The notes beneath the pieces are model-generated. The model was given only the letters and a program-made list of their open reading frames with translations. It did not search any database and was not told the DNA's origin. Shown in pieces: positions 43,780 to 49,401 of a stretch of 49,401 nt of DNA. The DNA comes from Alphaproteobacteria bacterium. GTDB lineage: Bacteria; Pseudomonadota; Alphaproteobacteria; UBA7887. The translations under genes were made by a program, and so were the position numbers. Position 1 is the stretch's first letter, and each line of letters opens with the position of its first letter. The stretch spans positions 1-49,401 of the forward strand of contig JASLYQ010000021.1 of NCBI GenBank assembly GCA_030739735.1. The letters are read 5' to 3'.

Positions 43780-45663
43780 ATGACTTCGGCGCGCCGACTT
43801 AGCGCTTGGGGAGCCGTGGTCGTTGCGGCAGTTCTGTTTGTGACGCTTAACGTGCTTAGCCAGACGGTCCTGCGCGGTGCTCGGCTGGATCTTACCGCTG
43901 AGGGGCTCTATACGCTGTCCGACGGAACACGCTCAGTGATCGGTGCTGTCGATGAGCCGATCACGGTGCGCTTCTTCTTCAGCGATGGCCTGGCGAGCGC
44001 GGTACCGACCATTAGCCAATATGCGCGGCGGGTACAGGAGCTTCTGGAGACCTATGCTGCGGTCTCGAATGGTGCCATCACCTTGCAGGTGATCGACCCG
44101 GAGCCGTTTTCCGATACGGAAGACGAGGCTGTGGCCTTCGGCCTGCAGGGTGTACCGTTGAATACCTCCGGCGATCGCCTGTATTTCGGCATGGCGGCGA
44201 CAAACACTACCGATGACGCGGAGATCATCCCCTTTTTCCAGGATCAGCGCGAGCCGTTCCTCGAATACGACCTGACGCGCGCCTTCTACAATCTCGCTAA
44301 CCCGAAGCAGAAGGTAGTTGGTCTGATCAGCAAGCTGCCCGTGAATGGTAGCGTGGATCCTCAAACTGGCAGCTTCACACAGCCCTGGGCTGTGGCCCAA
44401 CAAATCAGCCAGCTGTTCAAGCTCAATGATCTCGGGACCGAAGTCATCGCGGTGCCTGAGGGGGTCGACGTGCTGTTGGTCGTCCATCCGCAAGATCTGC
44501 CAGAGACGACGCGCTATGCCATCGACCAGTACGTGCTCGGCGGTGGTAAGGCGATGATCTTCGTTGACCCGCATTCGGAAGTGGCGGCAGGGGCGCCGGA
44601 TCCGTCCAATCCCATTCCCATGCACAACTCCAACCTACCGGAATTGTTCAAGGCCTGGGGTGTCGAGCTGGCGCCGGGCATGGTGGTCGGCGACCGCGAG
44701 TTGGCGCGGCGCGTGCGTACCGGTCCGCCCGATCGGCCCGAGGCTATAGACTACATCGCCTGGCTCGCCCTCGACGATCGCTTCGTCAATCGCGACGAGA
44801 TGGTCACCAACCGCTTGACGCTGTTAAATCTCGCGAGCTCAGGCGCCTTCAGCCAGATCGAGGGCGCGGCAACCGAGTTTGTGCCGCTCGTGACTTCGTC
44901 GCAGGAGGCGATGCTGTTCGAGCGAGTGCAGATCCAGTTCGTGCCCAATCCCGCATCTCTGCTTGCCAACTTCGTTGCCAGCGGTGAGCAGTACACTTTG
45001 GCCGCACGCATCTCGGGTCCGGTTAGCAGTGCATTCCCTGATGGCAGACCGACGGAAGGCGTCGATACCGGGCGCGAACATATCGGCGAGTCGCAGGGCG
45101 ATATCAATGTCGTCGTCGTGGCCGACTCCGATATCCTTCACGATCGCAGCTGGGTGCGCGTGCAGCAGTTTTCCGGGCAGGCCTATGCTGTGCCGGCGGC
45201 TGACAATGGCGCCTTCGTGGTCAATGCGATCGACGTCTTCGCAGGCTCGAGCGAGCTGATTGCCCTTCGTAGCCGTGGCGCCACGTCGCGGCCCTTTGAG
45301 GTGGTCCAAGATCTGCAGCGTCAGGCCGAGGACCAGTTCCGTGAGACAGAGCAAGTGCTTGAAGCTCGCATCGCCGAGACCGAGGCCAAGCTTGCGAACA
45401 TGCAAAGTGGCGAGAACGTTGGTGGCAATGTGATCCTGAGTGAGGAGCAGACCCAGGCCATCGCCGACTTCCGCCGGGAGCTGGTTGCTACGCGCAAGGA
45501 GTTGCGCGACGTTCAACTCGCGCTGCGCAAGGATATCGAAGGACTAGGCTCGCGGCTGGCATTCCTCAATATTGCACTGGTGCCCTTGTTGATCGGCGGC
45601 GTCGCGATAATCGTATCGTGGGTGCGCCGGCAGCGCCGCCGCCGTGCGCATGCTATGGGTTAA
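43780..45663 (+). CDS. GldG-like exporter accessory membrane protein
   Basis: The 627-residue protein has an N-terminal membrane helix (WGAVVVAAVLFVTLNVLS) and the signature LDLTAEGLYTLSDGTRSVI. A large periplasmic domain follows, with ITVRFFFSDGLASAVPTI, QVIDPEPFSDTEDEAVAFGL and DQREPFLEYDLTRAFYNLAN. A coiled-coil segment (about 505-590, ETEQVLEARIAETEAKLANM) precedes a C-terminal helix near 595-615 and an Arg-rich end. This is the architecture of GldG-like (ABC_transp_aux) proteins. It sits between the permease and a DUF4340 gene and probably forms the outer part of the same transporter. Confidence 0.9.
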   Translation: MTSARRLSAWGAVVVAAVLFVTLNVLSQTVLRGARLDLTAEGLYTLSDGTRSVIGAVDEPITVRFFFSDGLASAVPTISQYARRVQELLETYAAVSNGAITLQVIDPEPFSDTEDEAVAFGLQGVPLNTSGDRLYFGMAATNTTDDAEIIPFFQDQREPFLEYDLTRAFYNLANPKQKVVGLISKLPVNGSVDPQTGSFTQPWAVAQQISQLFKLNDLGTEVIAVPEGVDVLLVVHPQDLPETTRYAIDQYVLGGGKAMIFVDPHSEVAAGAPDPSNPIPMHNSNLPELFKAWGVELAPGMVVGDRELARRVRTGPPDRPEAIDYIAWLALDDRFVNRDEMVTNRLTLLNLASSGAFSQIEGAATEFVPLVTSSQEAMLFERVQIQFVPNPASLLANFVASGEQYTLAARISGPVSSAFPDGRPTEGVDTGREHIGESQGDINVVVVADSDILHDRSWVRVQQFSGQAYAVPAADNGAFVVNAIDVFAGSSELIALRSRGATSRPFEVVQDLQRQAEDQFRETEQVLEARIAETEAKLANMQSGENVGGNVILSEEQTQAIADFRRELVATRKELRDVQLALRKDIEGLGSRLAFLNIALVPLLIGGVAIIVSWVRRQRRRRAHAMG

Positions 45664-45678
45664 ACTGATGGATACATC

Positions 45679-46773
45679 ATGCAGAACCGTAGTCTCTTAA
45701 TTCTGGCTGGCCTTACTGCGATCGTCGTGATCGGTACCGTTTTCGCCGTCTCCACACGGGAGTCGGCGGTCGAGCGTGTTCTGGTAGAGAAGACGATCTT
45801 TCCTGAGCTCGGTAGCCGTATCAACGATGTTGCCGCGGTGGCCTTAACCACGGCCGACGGAACGTTTCGTCTCACTCGCGACGGGCAGGACTGGTTTGTC
45901 GCCGACAAAGCGGATTTCCCGGCGCGCGGTGAGCTGGTGCGCGAGATGCTGCTGCACCTGACGGAACTGACCGCGCTCGAGGCCAAGACCGCGAATCCGG
46001 AGCGCCATGCCAAGCTCGGGCTTGCCGCGCCTGATGCCGAGGAAGGTGTGGCTACCAAGGTTACCTTGCTTAACGATGATGACGGCGTGCTGGCCGAGCT
46101 GATGGTCGGCAACGCGGCGCGTGGCACGAATAACCAGCGCTATGTGCGGCGCTCGGATGACGACCAGACTTGGCTCGTGAAGAGCGCACTCGATCCCGGC
46201 AACGAGGTGAACGATTGGGTCGAAACGTTGCTGCTTCGCCTACCTTTGGAGCGCGTGCGCGGTGTGAGGATAGAGCACCCAGACGGGCAGGTTATCAACC
46301 TCTCAAAGGAAACGCCGAAGGATGCGGAGTTCGTTCTGGTGGAGATGCCCGAGGGTGCTAGTTTCAGCTCGCCGAAGACCATCGAGAACATGATCCGCTC
46401 GGTAACGGTGATGCGCTTCAACGAGGTTGTCGGTCTGTCGGAGATGCCGGAGCCGGACGACGGTCCTATCGTGACACGCTTCGATACCTTTGACGGCCAG
46501 ACCGTGATCTTCACCCAGCACAAGGCGGGCGAAGAGACCTGGGTGAGGATTGAGACAAGCTACGATGCGGCGGCGGCAATGCCGGAGGAAGAGATGGATT
46601 TGGAGGACGATCCGCTGGAGGCAGCTTTGCCATTCGATGTCGAGGCAACGGTGGCGGAGGTGGCAGCAGTGACCGATTCCTGGGTCTTCGTGCTGCCGGA
46701 TTTCAAGATCAGCCAGCTGAGCAAGCGGCTCGAAGATCTGATCACCATGCCGCCACCGGTCGAGGTCGAATAG
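45679..46773 (+). CDS. DUF4340 domain protein of the GldAFG-type cassette
   Basis: The 364-residue protein has one N-terminal membrane helix (SLLILAGLTAIVVIGTVFAV). A periplasmic region is built from repeated units such as FRLTRDGQDWFVADKADFPA, KTANPERHAKLGLAAPDAEE and VGNAARGTNNQRYVRRSDDD, matching the DUF4340 pattern seen beside GldG-like genes. The last third is acidic (MPEEEMDLEDDPLEAALPFD). It is 15 bp downstream of the GldG-like gene. Its exact function is not known; cotranscription suggests it is part of the exporter. Confidence 0.85.
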   Translation: MQNRSLLILAGLTAIVVIGTVFAVSTRESAVERVLVEKTIFPELGSRINDVAAVALTTADGTFRLTRDGQDWFVADKADFPARGELVREMLLHLTELTALEAKTANPERHAKLGLAAPDAEEGVATKVTLLNDDDGVLAELMVGNAARGTNNQRYVRRSDDDQTWLVKSALDPGNEVNDWVETLLLRLPLERVRGVRIEHPDGQVINLSKETPKDAEFVLVEMPEGASFSSPKTIENMIRSVTVMRFNEVVGLSEMPEPDDGPIVTRFDTFDGQTVIFTQHKAGEETWVRIETSYDAAAAMPEEEMDLEDDPLEAALPFDVEATVAEVAAVTDSWVFVLPDFKISQLSKRLEDLITMPPPVEVE

Positions 46774-46873
46774 CTTGCCGCCGGATCTGCTGATCGTCGG
46801 GTCATCCACACACCTGATCGCTCACACGGGGCACGTTCTTGGTCATGCTCTGCGGCTGGAAATTGGGTAGGTC
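46774..46873. other. short convergent intergenic spacer
   Basis: This 100-bp gap lies between the DUF4340 and MetE-like genes, whose 3' ends face each other. I saw no strong hairpin with a T run here, so termination is not explained by sequence. Confidence 0.5.
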
Positions 46874-47893
46874 TCAAAGACTGTTTCTGACGATGCGAGC
46901 GCCGGCAACGAGCGCCCGCATCTTTTCGTGCGCCAGATAGCGGGGCAGGGCGGAAAAGCCGCAATCTGCTGTCAGCCACAATCTCTCTGCCGGCACGTGA
47001 TCCAGGCAGAGGCGGATGCGCTCGGCAACGTCGTTGGCGGTTTCCAGGCGCCAGTTCTTCACGTCGACAACACCGGCGGCGATCTCGAACCGCTCCACCA
47101 AGAGCGCCAGCAGTTCTATTTCGGCCATTTCTCGATTGGCGAACTCCAGTACCAGCTGCTCGCAGGCCAGCGAGGCCATGGCCGTCATCATGCGCCCGAA
47201 ACGCCGGTCCGCACGGGGCCGTCCGGCATTGTTGCCAAAGCAAATATGTACGGCCCGACGTCCACTAATGTCCGAGAGCACCGCATTGACTGTGGCGGCG
47301 CTCTCTTCGGGCCCGAGGTCGTAGGGTGGATGGGGAAGGGACGGCTCGTCGAGCTGGATGAAATCAGCACCCGCTGCTGCCAGGGCCTCTACCTCGTTGC
47401 GTACGATGCGCGTGGTTGCATCGAGCACGGCTTTGCTGCCGACAGCGGCGGCATCGATGGCGCTGGCAAAGGTCAGCGGTCCGGGAAGGGCGACCTTGAG
47501 GGGGCGATCGGGGGCTAGTGCTTTGAGAACCGCAAAGTCTTGGGCGATGCCGAGTCCTTTCGGCGCTGTTGGTGGCGCTTCCGCGATAAACGCTGGTGCC
47601 ATGTCGTAGCCTGGGATGCCGAGTCGACGCTGCGGTGCCATACGCACCAGGCCGTCAAGGCCATCGAACATGGAAAAGACAAAACGCTGGCGCCGCAGCT
47701 CACCATCACTGATGACGTCGAGGCCCGCCTCTATCTGATCCGCGACGGCGATGCGGATGCCATCGTCATAAAGCTCGGCGATATCGCCGGCGCCAAAGGC
47801 ACCATTACGAATCTGGTGCTGGGCCGAGATCATCCAGCCGGGCGACGCATAGCTTCCGACCCCCATGGTCGGCAACAAAGGTAAATTTGGCAT
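46874..47893 (-). CDS. cobalamin-independent methionine synthase C-terminal-like methyltransferase (MetE-C/UROD superfamily)
   Basis: The 339-residue protein is a single-domain relative of the C-terminal half of MetE, which binds zinc and transfers methyl groups to thiols. It starts MPNLPLLPTMGVGSYASPGW. Useful motifs are VISDGELRRQRFVFSMF, FIQLDEPSLPHPPYD, the zinc-ligand pair HICFGN (His and Cys) and LWLTADCGFSALPRYLAHEK with the third Cys. Without the N-terminal folate-binding half it may use a different methyl donor or act on another compound. No regulatory site or operon partner is evident; a tRNA gene is 12 bp upstream on the same strand. Confidence 0.88.
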   Translation of the reverse strand: MPNLPLLPTMGVGSYASPGWMISAQHQIRNGAFGAGDIAELYDDGIRIAVADQIEAGLDVISDGELRRQRFVFSMFDGLDGLVRMAPQRRLGIPGYDMAPAFIAEAPPTAPKGLGIAQDFAVLKALAPDRPLKVALPGPLTFASAIDAAAVGSKAVLDATTRIVRNEVEALAAAGADFIQLDEPSLPHPPYDLGPEESAATVNAVLSDISGRRAVHICFGNNAGRPRADRRFGRMMTAMASLACEQLVLEFANREMAEIELLALLVERFEIAAGVVDVKNWRLETANDVAERIRLCLDHVPAERLWLTADCGFSALPRYLAHEKMRALVAGARIVRNSL

Positions 47894-47905
47894 GCTGAGG
47901 CTCCA

Positions 47906-47981
<76 letters not shown>

Positions 47982-48010
47982 ATGGCGATGCGGACGATAC
48001 CCCGAGGCGC

Positions 48011-48751
48011 TTACGGCGACAAGCGGACGATCTCGTAAAGCGCAGCGCTGGCCGCGGCCGAGACATTGAGACTTTCCACGGCGTCGCCGATCGGCAGGCG
48101 CACCAGCTCGTCGCAGGCCTCGGCGGTCAGGCGGCGTAAGCCCGCGCCTTCGGCACCGAGAACCAGGGCCGAACGGCGTACCGGCGCAGCTTCGGCCAGG
48201 CTGCGCGTCGCGGCGGCATCCAGCCCAAGAAGCCAAAATCCCGCTTCCGCGACCTGGGCCAGGCTGCGTGACAGGTTCGTCACCCGTATCAGCGGCAAGC
48301 GCTCCAGCGCACCCGATGCAGCCTTGGCCATGGCACCCGATTCCGATGGCGCGTGGCGGCTCGGTAGGATTATCGCTGCGGCGCCGAAGGCTGCGGCCGA
48401 GCGCATCACCGCGCCAACATTGCGCGGATCGCTAACCCTGTCGAGTACCACCAAAGGCGCGTCGGTACCCAGGATGGGCGCGAGTTCGGCTTCAGGCAGT
48501 GGCTGCACCAGCGCCGCGACACCTTGATGCACGGCATCTTTCGGCAACTGAGCGGACAGTACCTCGGCAGTGACGATGTCGGCCCCGTCGGGCGCTATGC
48601 CCGCTGTACTCAACAGAGTGACGATACGGCGTTCCGGGTTGTCCACGGCGGCGCCAACGGCGTGGCGTCCATAGAGCCAATATGGCGCGCCCGTAGCACC
48701 GGTTTCGGGGGCTTGGCGGCGGAGCCATCTGCGGCGTTTGCGTGCTACCAT
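48011..48751 (-). CDS. rlmB: 23S rRNA (Gm2251) 2'-O-methyltransferase RlmB (SpoU/TrmH family)
   Basis: This SPOUT-fold enzyme methylates a ribose in the 23S rRNA P loop. The 246-residue protein begins MVARKRRRWLRR. It has an L30e-like substrate-binding half with WLYGRHAVGAAVDNPERRI. The SAM-binding knot is VVLDRVSDPRNVGAVMRSAA, LVLGAEGAGLRRLTAEAC and LPIGDAVESLNVSAAASAAL. The frame extends 7 codons further upstream. RlmB is the commonest assignment of TrmH-type genes in this tRNA-tuf neighbourhood; another rRNA or tRNA target is possible. Confidence 0.9.
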   Translation of the reverse strand: MVARKRRRWLRRQAPETGATGAPYWLYGRHAVGAAVDNPERRIVTLLSTAGIAPDGADIVTAEVLSAQLPKDAVHQGVAALVQPLPEAELAPILGTDAPLVVLDRVSDPRNVGAVMRSAAAFGAAAIILPSRHAPSESGAMAKAASGALERLPLIRVTNLSRSLAQVAEAGFWLLGLDAAATRSLAEAAPVRRSALVLGAEGAGLRRLTAEACDELVRLPIGDAVESLNVSAAASAALYEIVRLSP

Positions 48752-48805
48752 GGGAGAACCTACCTTTCGCATCGGGCCGCGACAACGGCATCAGCCCTAA
48801 TCCGG

Positions 48806-48833
48806 TTGACAAGCCCAGGCTAATGTCGATAGT
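48806..48833 (+). promoter_or_regulatory. promoter of the tRNA-Tyr/tRNA-Gly/tuf unit
   Basis: A perfect -35 TTGACA (48806-48811) is followed after 16 bp by GATAGT (48828-48833), a four-of-six match to TATAAT. The tRNA-Tyr gene begins 40 bp downstream. No other strong promoter-like pair was seen between rlmB and the tRNAs, so tRNA-Tyr, tRNA-Gly and tuf probably share this transcript. Confidence 0.68.
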
Positions 48834-48873
48834 CCGCTCATTTGCCCGACGGCCCTGACAACCGATTCGGCGC

Positions 48874-48959
48874 GGAGGGGTGGCCGAGTGGTTAAAGGCA
48901 GCAGACTGTAAATCTGCCGACGTACGTCTACGGAGGTTCGAATCCTCCCCCCTCCACCA
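48874..48959 (+). tRNA. tRNA-Tyr (anticodon GUA)
   Basis: An 86-nt cloverleaf with long variable arm, as expected of a class II tRNA. The acceptor GGAGGGG pairs with CCCCTCC, the anticodon stem is GCAGA/TCTGC with loop CTGTAAA (anticodon GTA), and CCA is encoded. It lies 41 bp before tRNA-Gly. Confidence 0.97.
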
Positions 48960-49000
48960 TTTGGCAAAGTCGGCTGTGGCCTGCGGGCGTGGCGTTTGCT

Positions 49001-49074
49001 GCGGGTGTAGCTCAATGGTAGAGCCCCAGCCTTCCAAGCTGGTTACGTGGGTTCGATTCCCATCACCCGCTCCA
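49001..49074 (+). tRNA. tRNA-Gly (anticodon UCC)
   Basis: A 74-nt cloverleaf starting GCGGGTGTAGCTC and ending CACCCGC-TCCA, with anticodon stem CCAGC/GCTGG and loop CTTCCAA (anticodon TCC). CCA is encoded. It precedes tuf by 47 bp, the order tRNA-Tyr, tRNA-Gly, tuf known from many proteobacteria. Confidence 0.97.
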
Positions 49075-49121
49075 AACCGGTCGCAGGGGCGTTGGCGTCA
49101 AGGAACGGAGTCATAAGAGCG

Positions 49122-49401
49122 ATGGCGAAGGAAAAATTTGAACGTACGAAGCCGCACGTAAATGTTGGCACGATCGGTCATGTTGACCACGGTAAGACAA
49201 CGCTGACGGCTGCGATCACGAAGGTGCTGGCCGAGTCTGGGGGGGCGGAGTTTACAGCCTATGATGAAATCGATAAGGCTCCGGAGGAGCGGGAGCGCGG
49301 TATCACGATCGCGACGGCGCATGTGGAGTACCAGACGGAGGCTCGGCACTACGCGCATGTAGATTGTCCCGGTCATGCGGATTACGTGAAGAACATGATC
49401 A
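49122..49401 (+). CDS. tuf: translation elongation factor Tu (3' end beyond window)
   Basis: EF-Tu carries aminoacyl-tRNA to the ribosome as a GTPase. The first 93 residues are present: [20 protein letters not shown], the P-loop GHVDHGKTT, the switch I region [18 protein letters not shown] and the G3 motif [13 protein letters not shown]. The gene is cut by the right edge. It follows tRNA-Gly closely and probably shares the promoter at 48806-48833. One expects a duplicate tuf copy elsewhere in such genomes, but it cannot be checked here. Confidence 0.97.
   Translation, partial: MAKEKFERTKPHVNVGTIGHVDHGKTTLTAAITKVLAESGGAEFTAYDEIDKAPEERERGITIATAHVEYQTEARHYAHVDCPGHADYVKNMI

Noticed and set aside
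42034-46773. Gliding motility locus
   Set aside because: Only the ABC-type parts resemble Gld proteins; such modules occur in many non-gliding bacteria and no other gliding genes are here.

Overview
This 49.4-kb window is GC-rich DNA from an alphaproteobacterium, probably a free-living Rhodospirillales-like lineage. I base that on the housekeeping order (ffh-rpsP beside dapF-mtaB-ftsY-ispZ), the tRNA-Tyr/tRNA-Gly/tuf cluster at the right end, and a mixture of Liv-type ABC transporters, CoA ligases and CoA-transferases. The species cannot be named from the sequence alone. Genes are packed tightly and many start/stop codons overlap (ATGA), so translational coupling is common.

Left part (1-13.0 kb). 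rpsP (truncated by the window edge, with a repetitive Ala/Glu tail) and ffh are on the minus strand. They diverge from the plus-strand operon dapF-mtaB-ftsY-ispZ, which links lysine/peptidoglycan precursor synthesis, tRNA modification, the SRP receptor and a septation membrane protein. Converging on it are a Nudix hydrolase and a secreted helical-repeat protein. Next come an AMP-forming CoA ligase paired with a ketopantoate-reductase-like enzyme, a PAS-GGDEF-EAL regulator and an SRAP (HMCES/YedK) DNA-crosslink protein.

Middle part (13.4-35 kb). This holds a two-subunit CoA-transferase, an EmrA/HlyD adaptor without its permease, an isolated pqqA peptide gene too short for ordinary gene calling, a LysR regulator, and a copper operon (two-domain multicopper oxidase plus a CusF-cupredoxin fusion). 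A seven-gene operon follows (livHMGF, long-chain-type acyl-CoA synthetase, periplasmic binding protein, M19 dipeptidase-like protein). It looks like an uptake-and-CoA-activation pathway for an organic acid. Acetoacetyl-CoA synthetase and a thiolase diverge from a region with a large palindrome and promoter-embedded direct repeats; together they would handle acetoacetate/ketone-body carbon. An aminotransferase-amidase pair follows.

Right part (35-49.4 kb). A large FAD/Fe-S D-2-hydroxyacid dehydrogenase is followed by a decayed hotdog-thioesterase remnant, a histidine phosphatase, a BON-domain lipoprotein, a CpaA-like prepilin peptidase and an AT-rich gene-free island. Then come a GldA/GldF/GldG-like ABC cassette with a DUF4340 protein, a MetE-C-like methyltransferase, tRNA-Thr, rlmB and tRNA-Tyr/tRNA-Gly/tuf. 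The tuf gene runs off the window.

The most unusual points are the orphan pqqA, the CusF-cupredoxin fusion with its oxidase, the palindrome and direct repeats between the ketone-body genes, the M19 protein missing metal ligands, and two frameshifted genes (20.6-21.1 kb and 38.6-39.0 kb). All function calls come from reading motifs; no database search was run.
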